A stretch of 64,000 nucleotides of DNA from Planctomycetaceae bacterium (GTDB lineage: Bacteria > Planctomycetota > Planctomycetia > Pirellulales > Pirellulaceae). The notes beneath the pieces were generated by a model. That model made no database searches. It saw only the letters and a list, made by a program, of their open reading frames with translations, and had not been told where the DNA came from. Each line of letters opens with the position of its first letter. The first letter of the stretch is position 1. Below are positions 16,475 through 25,126 of this stretch, piece after piece. The stretch spans positions 29,822 through 93,821 of the forward strand of contig JABHUV010000219.1 in NCBI GenBank assembly GCA_018658605.1, given 5' to 3'. The translations under genes and the position numbers were made by a program.

Positions 16475-17224
16475 TTGTTAGTTGCAGCGACCACATCATG
16501 TTTCCCAGACTTAACACTAGAAGAGTCACTCGAGAGATTAGTGGATCTTGAGTTTACAGCAGTTGAAATAGAGATCAATGAATCGAAAAATCAAATCAAG
16601 CCTTCAGAGATTCTTGTAGATGTAGAAAATGCATATGATCGCTGTAGAAAATCCCACCGATTAGACGTGGTTAACTATTGCGTGGGGATTACCGCCACTG
16701 GTGATGAACATTATCAACAGTTTGCAGCCATATGTGAATTGGCTCGAATTACTAAAGTTGTCTCGATCACAGTCCCATCCGCTAAATTGGGCACTCCGTT
16801 TAATGAAGAAGTAGAACATCTGCAGCGACTCGTAGCGTTAGCTCATAAGGAAGGCGTGCAAGTTAACATTCGCAATCAAAGTGATTGTCTTGCGGCAGAT
16901 CCCGATACGATCACCGTTCTCTGCGATAACGTAGACAACCTCGGGTTGGCTTTCGACCCGAGTGTATACGTATGTGGTTCCGAAGTTGGTAAAGACCCCG
17001 AAAAGCTAATCAAATATATCCGACATTTGTATTTGCGTGATAGCAGCCCCGATAATTATCAGGTGCGAGTGGGTCAGGGGACGGTGGATTACGGTCAACT
17101 GGTACATACGTTAAATAAGATGCAATACCGGCGAGCAATGAGCGTGGATATCGTTCCCCAAGAAGGCATTGAACATTCTGCCGAGATGCGAAAAATGCGG
17201 CTGCTGCTGGAGAGCTTGCTGTAG
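16475..17224 (+). CDS. Sugar-phosphate isomerase/epimerase-like TIM-barrel protein
   Basis: The 249-residue protein starts at a TTG with AGGAG about 8 bases before it. It has the alternating strand-helix layout of the xylose-isomerase-like TIM barrel (AP endonuclease 2 family): LVDLEFTAVEIEIN near residue 25, VVNYCVGI near 67, VNIRNQSDCL near 130, LGLAFDPSVYV near 155 and LYLRDSSP near 188. The usual metal ligands are Glu, His, Asp and Glu. Here LGLAFDPSVY supplies an Asp and RNQS replaces the common E-N at the strand-5 Glu position, so activity should not be assumed. No partner genes point to a sugar. The preceding 237-base gap holds no gene that I can see. Confidence 0.7.
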   Translation: MLVAATTSCFPDLTLEESLERLVDLEFTAVEIEINESKNQIKPSEILVDVENAYDRCRKSHRLDVVNYCVGITATGDEHYQQFAAICELARITKVVSITVPSAKLGTPFNEEVEHLQRLVALAHKEGVQVNIRNQSDCLAADPDTITVLCDNVDNLGLAFDPSVYVCGSEVGKDPEKLIKYIRHLYLRDSSPDNYQVRVGQGTVDYGQLVHTLNKMQYRRAMSVDIVPQEGIEHSAEMRKMRLLLESLL

Positions 17225-17404
17225 ACACCGTCGCTATTGAAAAGCAACGAGCTGCCGCTGTGAGCCGTTGTTAGAAAACCTTTGCGTGACAACGAGGTCG
17301 GCTATATTTATTGGACGATCCAATCTGATGGATTGCTTTTCAGGCGCGGGTGTCTGATAATGAAATAAATAGTAGTTAGCCGTTTGTTTTGATCTTGAGG
17401 CAGT

Positions 17405-18541
17405 ATGATGGTTTTGTTTTTCAAACGAATTAATACATGGATATTGTTTGCTTTTATTGGGGGGGTCGCATTCATGACGATGCCAGCAGCAGCCAGTAAT
17501 TTTGACGTGTCGGTAGATGATTGGGGAGCGACTCCAGAGGGCCATGAGATTCAGCTTTATACTTTAAGCAACAAGCAAGGCATGACCGTGCAGGTTACGA
17601 ATTATGGTGCGACGGTTGTGTCAGTAAAAACTGCTGATCGCAACGGTAAGATTGCCAATATTAACGTGGGATTTGATTCGCTAGACGGTTATCAGTTAAG
17701 TCATCCCTATTTTGGTGCAACGGTAGGTCGTTATTGTAATCGCATTGCCAATGGTAAGTTCTCAATCAACGGTACCGAATACACTTTGGCTCAAAATAAT
17801 GGCGACCATCATCTACATGGTGGAGAAAAAGGATATAACCGTGTGGTTTGGTCTGCTCGGGTGGTAAGACGTCTCAGTGGTATTGGTGTTGAGTTTAGTT
17901 ATCAAAGTGTTGATGGAGAAGAAGGTTATCCTGGTAACGTTTCTGTCAAAGCAACGTATGTCCTCACAAACCGTAATGAGTTAGTGGTTGATCTGCAAGC
18001 AGAAACAGATCAGCTAACGCATGTGAATTTGACGAACCACAATTATTGGAATCTTAGCGGTGTGGGGAGCGGAAAAATTCATGACCATGTTTTACAAATT
18101 GAAGCAGACCATTCCTTGGCCGTAGATGAAGGATTGATTCCAACGGGTGAATTACTTGAGGTGGAAGGGACGCCATTGGATTTCCGCACATCTCGTGCGA
18201 TGGGAGCACAAATTGAGAAGAACGATTTAGACCCCAATGGATATGACCATTGCTTTGTTCTCAACAGTAAGGTCCGGCGTCAAACGCTAGCGGCAACCGT
18301 CACGGACCCTGCATCGGGCCGTGTAATGAAGATATTCACCGATCAGCCAAGTTTACAGTTTTACACAGGTAATTTTCTTAGCGGTAGTGAAGCAGACGGC
18401 GGTAATGAATACCAAACTGCTTTTTGCCTGGAAACACAGCATTTCCCGAACTCTCCCAACAATGACGCCTTTCCAAGCACTTTACTGCACCCAGGCAAAC
18501 GTTATCGCCATGTGACAGTGCATGCTTTTAGTGCGGAATAA
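17405..18541 (+). CDS. galM: Aldose 1-epimerase (galactose mutarotase), exported
   Basis: A 378-residue GalM-type protein. An N-terminal signal peptide (hydrophobic run from residue 12, ending near AAASN) suggests export, which is common for planctomycete mutarotases. Family blocks are present: VTNYGATVVS near residue 63, YFGATVGRYCNRIANG near 100, HHLHGG near 137 (catalytic His), LTNHNYWNLSG near 203 (second His), YDHCFVLN near 279, and CLETQHFPNSPN near 340 with the catalytic Glu. It interconverts alpha- and beta-anomers of hexoses such as galactose or glucose. GAGG lies 4 bases before the ATG. No sugar-catabolic genes lie beside it. Confidence 0.92.
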   Translation: MMVLFFKRINTWILFAFIGGVAFMTMPAAASNFDVSVDDWGATPEGHEIQLYTLSNKQGMTVQVTNYGATVVSVKTADRNGKIANINVGFDSLDGYQLSHPYFGATVGRYCNRIANGKFSINGTEYTLAQNNGDHHLHGGEKGYNRVVWSARVVRRLSGIGVEFSYQSVDGEEGYPGNVSVKATYVLTNRNELVVDLQAETDQLTHVNLTNHNYWNLSGVGSGKIHDHVLQIEADHSLAVDEGLIPTGELLEVEGTPLDFRTSRAMGAQIEKNDLDPNGYDHCFVLNSKVRRQTLAATVTDPASGRVMKIFTDQPSLQFYTGNFLSGSEADGGNEYQTAFCLETQHFPNSPNNDAFPSTLLHPGKRYRHVTVHAFSAE

Positions 18542-18594
18542 TTCTCGAGCGGCTGATTATAAATCCAGATTTTTTCCAATCGATCTGTTATAAG

Positions 18595-18608
18595 TGTACG
18601 GATGTACA
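18595..18608 (+). promoter_or_regulatory. Candidate LexA operator (TGTAC-N4-GTACA)
   Basis: A perfect 14-base palindrome, TGTAC GGAT GTACA, sits 98 bases before the lexA start. A TATACT at 18610-18615 directly follows it and a TGTTAT-like -35 lies ~17 bases further upstream, so the palindrome falls between the -35 and -10, where a self-repressing LexA operator would be expected. Its layout, two 5-base arms 4 bases apart, matches other LexA boxes such as the Gram-positive GAAC-N4-GTTC. By eye I did not find a second copy in the window. Confidence 0.5.
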
Positions 18609-18705
18609 TTATACTGTCGATAAGCATTACAACATGGATAGGAGAGGAGTTTTTCAACTTATCTCTCCGATCGCTGTTATTTCTTATTGGAAAAGGAATC
18701 TCCCT

Positions 18706-19308
18706 ATGGCGCCTACAGATGCATTAACTCAACGACAATTATCTATATATGAATTTATTCGGGACAATATTTTGTATCGTGGGTATGGTCCTACGGTTCG
18801 AGAGATTGCCGGTGAATTCGGTATAAAATCTCCCAATGGAGTGGTTGGGCATTTAAATGCGATCGAGAAGAAAGGGTTGATTGTCCGCGATAAAAATAAA
18901 TCTCGCGCGATAGAACTGACGGCAGAAGCACTCGAAGAAGAACGTGGCTTGCCATTGGTCGGAACGGTCGCTGCTGGTATGACGAACCTAGCTTTCGAGC
19001 AGGATGACCGAGTAGACTTTGCCGGCATGTTCTCTAGTAGTGACCAATTTGTATTGGAAGTAAACGGGGATTCAATGATCGAAGCTCACATTGCCGACGG
19101 TGATTATGTCGTTGTTAAACGTCAATCCAACGCTAGTCCTGGTGAGATTGTTGTTGCCCAAACTGATGAAGGTGAAGCCACGCTGAAATATTGGTTTCCT
19201 GAGTCGAACCGAATTCGATTGCAACCGGCTAATAGAGAGATGGAACCAATCTACCTGAGAAATGCAAGTGTTTTGGGGGTTGTCGTTGGCGTTGTAAGGC
19301 AGGTTTAA
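18706..19308 (+). CDS. lexA: LexA repressor
   Basis: The frame opens at 18634, but the ATG at 18706, with a GGA 8 bases upstream, gives the normal 200 aa starting MAPTDALTQRQ. The N-terminal winged helix is clear (GPTVREIAGEFGIKSPNGVVGHLNAI). The cleavage site is Ala90-Gly91 within GTVAAGMTNLA. The peptidase dyad is Ser123 (VNGDSMIEAHIADGDYV) and Lys161 (ATLKYWF). LexA represses SOS genes until RecA-stimulated self-cleavage. A candidate operator lies at 18595-18608, suggesting autoregulation. The region between the operator and the gene has no other coding frame of note. Confidence 0.93.
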   Translation: MAPTDALTQRQLSIYEFIRDNILYRGYGPTVREIAGEFGIKSPNGVVGHLNAIEKKGLIVRDKNKSRAIELTAEALEEERGLPLVGTVAAGMTNLAFEQDDRVDFAGMFSSSDQFVLEVNGDSMIEAHIADGDYVVVKRQSNASPGEIVVAQTDEGEATLKYWFPESNRIRLQPANREMEPIYLRNASVLGVVVGVVRQV

Positions 19309-19345
19309 TAACGGCGCATGGGCACCAAGCGGCGCGTCAAGATAA

Positions 19346-20776
19346 TCACCCTGTTTGGTCTAATCGATTATTGAGTTTGTTGTAAAGCGTTTTCAGCGAG
19401 ATACCAAGTTCTTTGGCCGCGTCGGGTTTATGGTTATTATGTCGTTCAAGTGCCGCATGAATCGCTTGCAATTCCATTTCACGCAAATTCAGTGATGGTA
19501 GTGTTTGCGTACTCGTTACGGTGGCAGACGTATCAAGCAACGTTGCGTCGCTTGATGGCGCATGAAAGCGAGACGGTAGGTGTGCTAGCGTAATTGGTAG
19601 TTTGTCACAGAGAATGGTTGCGTGTTCCACAACATTGGCGAGTTCACGGACGTTACCTTTCCAAGTTGCTTGGCTTAAGGCAACGAGTGTCGCGGAGTCA
19701 AATACTTCCTCGGGCTCAAGTGGTTCTCTGTGGTGGGTGCGGCAATAGAGATGAGCTGCTAACAATGGAATATCCTCAGTTCGCTGTCTCAGCGGTGGTA
19801 ACGATATTTCAAAAGGGTTAATCCTAAATAGCAAGTCTTCCCGGAACTCACCTTGTTCCACCATTTGTTCCAGATCACAGTGTGTCGCACAAATCACCCT
19901 AACATCGACAATAAAAGACTGGTTATCGCCGACTCGTCGGATTTCGCCACTTTCGAGAACCCGCAATAAAATAGCCTGAGTGTTCTTGGGCAACTCACCG
20001 ATTTCATCGAGCAGTAACGTTCCATGGTTGGCAACTTCAAATAACCCACTGCGTTGCTTATCAGCACCTGTAAAAGCTCCTTTACAATGACCGAATAATT
20101 CACTTTCGATCAAATTTTCAGGTAACGCCCCGCAATTTACTGCAACAAAGGGATGTTCGTGACGATTACTACGTTGATGTACAGCACGAGCCACCAGTTC
20201 TTTACCGGTACCAGTTTCACCGCGCACCAGCACAGTTGATTGTGTGCTGGCAACACGATCAATTAGTTTTTCGACATGCTCCATTTCTGAGCTTTGACTA
20301 ATAATGGGCGAACTACCGACCACGCGATCGAGCTGATGTTTGGCTGCTTGGTATTGGCGAGCTAATTGATTCTTTTCGCTAATTTTTTTCAACAGCGATT
20401 TCAATTTGATCAATTTGCAAGGTTTCGTCAGGTAATCAAAGGCTCCCTGTCGTAGGGCCGCAACGGCGGTTTCTATCGAGGATTTTCCGGTAAGTATGAT
20501 AGCATCAATATCTTCAGATACTTCGCGAGCATATGTAAGCAATTCAATACCTGACATGCCTGGCATATCAAGATCGGTTATTAAGCAATCGTATCGATCT
20601 TGTTCAAGCGCAGCGACGGCTGTCTCCCCATCGGGGCACACGGTAACCGTATGGCCCATACGTGGTAACTCAATACTGAACAATTCCTGTAAGAATTCTT
20701 CATCATCAACAAATAGGATGTGCAAGCCTTTAGGCGACTTGGTGTCCTCGTTCATCATGTCCATAGTCTCTTTCAT
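19346..20776 (-). CDS. Sigma-54-dependent response regulator (NtrC family)
   Basis: A 476-residue three-domain regulator. Receiver: phospho-acceptor Asp68 in LITDLDMPGMSG with the acidic pocket at LFVDDEE and Lys in LTGKSS. AAA+ domain: Walker A GETGTGKE near residue 190, sigma-54 contact GAFTGAD near 240, GGTLLLDEIGEL-type Walker B and an arginine-finger region (RQRTEDIP). C-terminal Fis-type DNA-binding helix: AAKELGISLKTLYNKLNNRL. It would activate sigma-54 promoters when phosphorylated by the kinase encoded just upstream. The two genes overlap by 47 bases. The first ATG (20776) is used here, but ATGs at 20764, 20758 and 20755 are possible. The gene lies at the 3' end of the LptF-kinase-regulator operon. 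Confidence 0.93.
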   Translation of the reverse strand: MKETMDMMNEDTKSPKGLHILFVDDEEFLQELFSIELPRMGHTVTVCPDGETAVAALEQDRYDCLITDLDMPGMSGIELLTYAREVSEDIDAIILTGKSSIETAVAALRQGAFDYLTKPCKLIKLKSLLKKISEKNQLARQYQAAKHQLDRVVGSSPIISQSSEMEHVEKLIDRVASTQSTVLVRGETGTGKELVARAVHQRSNRHEHPFVAVNCGALPENLIESELFGHCKGAFTGADKQRSGLFEVANHGTLLLDEIGELPKNTQAILLRVLESGEIRRVGDNQSFIVDVRVICATHCDLEQMVEQGEFREDLLFRINPFEISLPPLRQRTEDIPLLAAHLYCRTHHREPLEPEEVFDSATLVALSQATWKGNVRELANVVEHATILCDKLPITLAHLPSRFHAPSSDATLLDTSATVTSTQTLPSLNLREMELQAIHAALERHNNHKPDAAKELGISLKTLYNKLNNRLDQTG

Positions 20777-22331
20777 TACTTAATGCTTGTGTTGTGATGG
20801 GTAATTTAACAGTAAACACAGAACCCTGGTTAATGCCTTGACTGGCGGCAGTAATTGTACCGCCATGTTCACTGATGATACGGTAGGTAATTGAAAGCCC
20901 CAAACCCGTACCCTGTTTGCTTTGTCGCCTCGTAAAAAATGGTTCAAAGACCTGCTTAAGCACCTCTTCGGTCATCCCGCAGCCGTCATCGGAGACGGTA
21001 ATGGTTGCTGAGTGTTTGTTTCCGTCGAGCGTTATCATAACATGTCCATTACTGGAAATGCTGTCCAATGCGTTGGTTACAAGGTTTAGAACAGCTTGCT
21101 TTATTTCGTGACTATGAACCATTGCAGTTGCTGGCGACTTGATATCTACTGCGATTTGTTTTTGTTTATATTTTCCAAGATGTTGAATCATATCGACGGT
21201 GTCTCGGATAATAGGAGAGAGTTCGGTTGACTGCCGTTGAATATCACCTCCACGAGAGAAATCAAGCAATTGCTCAGTGATGCCTTTGCAGCGGAAAGCT
21301 TCTTGTTGAATTTGCCGAAGATATTTTTGGATGATGTTGATTTGCTCATCATTTTTCGATGAATCTGTCCCCGCAATAAGTTCAGCGACTCGAGTTTCCA
21401 ACGATTCCGCACAAATGGCGATGGTCGCTAGCGGGGTATTGATTTCATGCGAGACACCCGCGGCGAGGAATCCGACACTCGCGAGTTGTTCACTACGAAT
21501 AGCTTCTTGGGTGCGAATTTTAACTTGTTGGTCGAGATCGTCGCGGATTAGTTTGAAATTACGAGTCATATTGTTCATGGCGAGGGCAAGTTCAGAGACC
21601 TCGTCATCAGTATCGGTGACAATCTCATATTCAAGATCGCCACTAGCAACTCGCCGTGATCCGGCGATTAGCTTTCCAAATGGGCGAACAATCCAGGTAT
21701 GAACCATGCGGAATACTTGGATTAATAAAATTGCAGCAGTAATCGAAGTAATCCAAGTAATAACGATCCAAGTCCGATATTGCAGTCGAACTTCATCGAC
21801 GAGCGAGTCCATGCGATTTTGCAGAATTTTAGGAAGTTGTGCTGTCCGTAACTTTATTTGTCCTAGTGCTACACCCATAATGGCATAGGAGTCAATCATA
21901 TCGCCTTGATTGGCTCGGCGGATTTGTTGTCGCATTAGTTGAACTTGTTGGTTCACATCACGGATCAGTTCCTGTTCCTGATGTATATTCCCAATAATTT
22001 CGCCTTCTTGTTGAGACGTACTAAGTTGTAGATTGTATTGTTGGGTTGAAAATTCTATCAGATTTAGGTGATCGTTGAACTGTTTATTGGATTTGTCGGT
22101 CAGTGGTCCATCGGCATTGTGGTACGAATTAAGTAGCGTCTGTAGGTCGTCACTGTTTTGATTAATTGCTTCAGTTAATGGTAGTTCCTTGGCGCGAGTA
22201 CTGATACTGCGTGCCAAGCGACGATATGAATAGACCCCTTGGAAACTACTAAAGGAGAGCGCCCCTACGATCGCAATGAGCATTGCGAGGCAGAGTGTGA
22301 GTTTATAGCGGATTGCCCAGCGGGAAAACAT
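20730..22331 (-). CDS. Sensor histidine kinase (NtrB/AtoS-like)
   Basis: A 533-residue membrane kinase. Two membrane segments (about residues 9-30 and 189-207) enclose a ~160-residue periplasmic helical sensor rich in Gln and Asn. A HAMP linker follows (RPFGKLIAGSRRVASGDLEYEI), then the phospho-acceptor block with His295 (ASVGFLAAGVSHEINTP), and the ATPase domain with N box NLVTNALDSI, G1 DDGCGMTEEV and G2 GTGLGLSIT. The layout is that of kinases that partner with sigma-54 regulators. It starts 16 bases after the LptF-type gene stops, on the same strand, and its end overlaps the regulator. The signal sensed is unknown, but the operon placement hints at the outer membrane or LPS transport. Confidence 0.9.
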   Translation of the reverse strand: MFSRWAIRYKLTLCLAMLIAIVGALSFSSFQGVYSYRRLARSISTRAKELPLTEAINQNSDDLQTLLNSYHNADGPLTDKSNKQFNDHLNLIEFSTQQYNLQLSTSQQEGEIIGNIHQEQELIRDVNQQVQLMRQQIRRANQGDMIDSYAIMGVALGQIKLRTAQLPKILQNRMDSLVDEVRLQYRTWIVITWITSITAAILLIQVFRMVHTWIVRPFGKLIAGSRRVASGDLEYEIVTDTDDEVSELALAMNNMTRNFKLIRDDLDQQVKIRTQEAIRSEQLASVGFLAAGVSHEINTPLATIAICAESLETRVAELIAGTDSSKNDEQINIIQKYLRQIQQEAFRCKGITEQLLDFSRGGDIQRQSTELSPIIRDTVDMIQHLGKYKQKQIAVDIKSPATAMVHSHEIKQAVLNLVTNALDSISSNGHVMITLDGNKHSATITVSDDGCGMTEEVLKQVFEPFFTRRQSKQGTGLGLSITYRIISEHGGTITAASQGINQGSVFTVKLPITTQALSNERDYGHDERGHQVA

Positions 22332-22347
22332 TGTCGAACTCCGGTAA

Positions 22348-23535
22348 TTAACGTTTCGTCATGTTTTGTAACAAGGGTAGCCCTACGGCCAGCAACAACA
22401 CGTTGCCTAACCAAACACCGTAAGATGGGAAGACCCCTAATTTCGTTTGATTGACACCGAACTGGAATACAGGGTAGTAGGTTATTAAAATGGGAAGAAA
22501 ACACAGCCCAAAACATGTCCAGAAATCGGCAATTTTAAAACGGATGGCTACGGCGGATCCAATGATCATGAACACCAGACAAGTAAACCCGCTGGCCCAA
22601 CGGCGGTATGGTTCAGCTTGATATCGATTGAGAGTGTGATGCGATTTCTGCAGCCCCATTAAATTGATTTTCCACTTTTCATTGTGAAGCTCCGGCAAGT
22701 CACCCGTTAGTAATTGGTAACCAGCCTTGGTGGCGAGAAGTTGTCGCTGGATATCAATATTTGCTGACGTTTCATTGATACGGAATGCGATATCTCGGAG
22801 GGGGGTTTCTGACGGGCGAGGTTGACCAGTGGGATTTCGTGCAAAGGTGGATAGCGGTAAGTCATATTCAAATATATCGGGCCATTCGCCAATCGTATCT
22901 GAGCCGATGTCGAATTGAGTGTCTTGCAATACGACTTTTAATTGATTGCTTTGAGCATTGAATATTAATTCTGCCTGCCGTGCAACGAGTGTAATCGGCG
23001 GTGAATTATCTTTGTTATGAAAAGAGATTGTAGGCCTTATGAGGGTGCGGCCTTGTACGTCGGCAACGTGAATGGAAAATTGGGAATTACTATAAGATCG
23101 CTGTGTACGGAGCATTCCATAGGCAATATCTTCTACACTACGTAAAATTATGCGATCGACCCCTGTGCGACCCCATGAGACAGCGATGTCATTGAGCCAG
23201 ACTGTTCCCAGTGAAATGATAAAGGCGAGTAGGATTCCTGGCCAAACGACGGTCATTGGCGAGTTGCCATTGGCCTTGATAGAGAGGATTTCGTTAAGAC
23301 CTGCCATGCGGCCGTAAACGACGCAAGTGGCTAGCAGCAACGTACCTGGAATAGCAAAGCGAAGAACATCGGGGAGTAGGTACGGAGTGAGTCTCAGAAC
23401 TAGTAATGGTCCCAACCCTTCTTGAATAGCGCGTTGGGCAAGAAACACCAGCAGTAATAGCATGGTTACAACCGTTACGATGACGGTGAATGTCTTCAGC
23501 AGTTCAAAGACTACATATCGGGTGATGGTTCGCAT
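22348..23535 (-). CDS. LptF/LptG-family permease
   Basis: A 395-residue YjgP/YjgQ protein. Three membrane helices lie at each end (first block ~residues 8-110, last block ~310-390) around a large beta-jellyroll periplasmic domain, the pattern of LptF and LptG. N-terminal YVVFELLKTFTV and NGNSPMTVVWPGIL are family blocks. The Lpt transporter moves lipopolysaccharide from the inner membrane to the outer membrane. One copy only is visible here, so it may pair with an LptF or LptG elsewhere. It leads an operon with the two-component system, 16 bases before the kinase gene. The start at 23535 (ATG) is reasonable. Confidence 0.85.
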   Translation of the reverse strand: MRTITRYVVFELLKTFTVIVTVVTMLLLLVFLAQRAIQEGLGPLLVLRLTPYLLPDVLRFAIPGTLLLATCVVYGRMAGLNEILSIKANGNSPMTVVWPGILLAFIISLGTVWLNDIAVSWGRTGVDRIILRSVEDIAYGMLRTQRSYSNSQFSIHVADVQGRTLIRPTISFHNKDNSPPITLVARQAELIFNAQSNQLKVVLQDTQFDIGSDTIGEWPDIFEYDLPLSTFARNPTGQPRPSETPLRDIAFRINETSANIDIQRQLLATKAGYQLLTGDLPELHNEKWKINLMGLQKSHHTLNRYQAEPYRRWASGFTCLVFMIIGSAVAIRFKIADFWTCFGLCFLPILITYYPVFQFGVNQTKLGVFPSYGVWLGNVLLLAVGLPLLQNMTKR

Positions 23536-23654
23536 ACTAAGAGGGGATCCGCAGCGGATTGTAAAAATGACAATCAGATGGGAAATGTACCATTATTGAG
23601 GGATTTTAGACAATAACGATTAGAGTAACCGTTCCATCATTAATGCATGCGGCG

Positions 23655-24911
23655 TTATTTAGAGCGGAATTCGTCCATGATGTAACATATTCCCTTAGCC
23701 AATGTCTGGAATGCTGACAAATAGTTTCCTTGCTGGAAATATTCGGTGCCGTCTACTAGATGCTCGTCAAAGGGACCCCAGCGATAGTCTTTGTTAGATG
23801 TTTGTGCAATTTTGCGAATTTGTTTTGCCGTGGTTAACAGCTTCTCTAAAATTACCTTATTGGGGAGGCAACTTTCCCTGGTGTAAGGCCCTTTACCTAA
23901 CGGACCCTCAGTCGTCGTTGGTTTTTCTGGTGGGTTGGATTGCTTAGACTTAATTAAGCCTGCCAATCCTGCGATAGTGCCAATCCCCACAGCACCGAGT
24001 CCAATGCGTAGATGGTCCGTCAAACCTAAAAATAAGCCAGCTAGGGCAAATGCTATGGCTGTAATCCAAAAGGCGGGATGTGTATTTGTACGTTTGATTT
24101 TCCGTTGTTGGGATTCAAATGGCGTAGTGGTTTGCGTATCGGTGCAAACACGATCGCCAATTACTTGGATGATGATAATGGTGATGTTATCAGGGCCGCC
24201 GCGGAGGTTTGCTAAGTCAACCAAAAATTGAGAGGCTTCTAGTGGGGGTAACGCGGCCATCGCTGCACCAATTTCAGCATCCCCGACTTCTCCATTGAGC
24301 CCATCACTGCAAAGTAAGAAAGTGTCACCGAGTTGAACCGGAAAGGGGCCCTCACAATCGACTTGGACGTCGGGATTGGGACCGAGTGAGCGAGTGATTA
24401 CGTTAGAGGGAATGTCATCGCTTTGGTGGCCTTGAGCACGCATTTCCCAGACTAGGCTGTGATCAAAAGTAAGTTGTTCAACAATGCCTTCACGGCGACG
24501 ATAAACGCGACTATCTCCAACATGACCAACGACGGCACCCTGCGGTAATAACAACAACGCACTACACGTAGTCCCCATGTTGTGGAATTCAGGATTGACC
24601 TGGCCCTTGCGATGAATTTCATGATTGGCTTTTTCGATCGCCTGCTTTAACGCTAATGGAGGTGTCAAATCTTGAAAGATTAGATAGTGATGGGGGATAT
24701 GAGTAACAGCATCACTGCTTGCTAACTCACCTGCAGCATGAGCACCCATTCCATCGCAAACGACAAACAAGTGACCCCGTGTGTTGAATCCAGTAGCATC
24801 GTCTTGTATGACGACAACGGAACTGTCTTGATTTGTCGCGCGACGCATACCCTTGTCGGTAATCTCAATGACTGTTAGGCAATCAGTCCAAGGGTGTTGA
24901 TGTTCAGCCAT
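23655..24911 (-). CDS. PP2C-family serine/threonine phosphatase with membrane anchor
   Basis: A 418-residue protein. The PP2C core occupies residues ~10-245 with the metal-binding blocks in order: FVVCDGMGAHAAGELAS near residue 55, VGHVGDSRVYRRR near 135, LLCSDGLNGEV near 205 and GGPDNITIIII near 240. These Asp residues bind the two metals. Residues ~290-330 contain two hydrophobic segments (WITAIAFALAGLFLGLT and IGLGAVGIGTIAGLAGLI), and the last ~70 residues form a soluble tail. Such phosphatases usually oppose Hanks-type kinases, but no kinase lies in the window. The protein is probably attached to the inner membrane with the phosphatase domain in the cytoplasm. It lies 119 bases upstream of the LptF gene's start region, in the same orientation. 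Confidence 0.9.
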   Translation of the reverse strand: MAEHQHPWTDCLTVIEITDKGMRRATNQDSSVVVIQDDATGFNTRGHLFVVCDGMGAHAAGELASSDAVTHIPHHYLIFQDLTPPLALKQAIEKANHEIHRKGQVNPEFHNMGTTCSALLLLPQGAVVGHVGDSRVYRRREGIVEQLTFDHSLVWEMRAQGHQSDDIPSNVITRSLGPNPDVQVDCEGPFPVQLGDTFLLCSDGLNGEVGDAEIGAAMAALPPLEASQFLVDLANLRGGPDNITIIIIQVIGDRVCTDTQTTTPFESQQRKIKRTNTHPAFWITAIAFALAGLFLGLTDHLRIGLGAVGIGTIAGLAGLIKSKQSNPPEKPTTTEGPLGKGPYTRESCLPNKVILEKLLTTAKQIRKIAQTSNKDYRWGPFDEHLVDGTEYFQQGNYLSAFQTLAKGICYIMDEFRSK

Positions 24912-25016
24912 GTGTTTTATGAAGGAGTTAGACTAGCGTGTTGTTTTTCGGAATTGTCACCGCAATGTATATTCTACACTTATATACTCGGCAAAATGAC
25001 CCTTGTTTCATTCCTC

Positions 25017-25111
25017 TTAGCACCAATTATCTGATGTCATAGATTGCTAATGACATCTGAGACTACTTTACCGTAAAATTTTACCGCAGAGTTCATGAAA
25101 ATTGGTGCTAA
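25017..25111 (+). promoter_or_regulatory. Structured leader with three nested inverted repeats before the PEGA gene
   Basis: A 12-base perfect inverted repeat, TTAGCACCAATT (25017-25028) and AATTGGTGCTAA (25100-25111), encloses two further perfect ones: GATGTCAT (25033-25040) with ATGACATC (25050-25057), and the 12-base palindrome GTAAAATTTTAC (25073-25084). As RNA this would be a closing stem with two hairpins inside it, a three-way junction. The closing stem ends 3 bases before the ribosome-binding GGAG of the following gene. A TATATACT -10-like box lies ~35 bases upstream of the structure. No known riboswitch consensus is recognisable. Confidence 0.55.
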
Positions 25112-25126
25112 AACGGAGTGTTCCTA

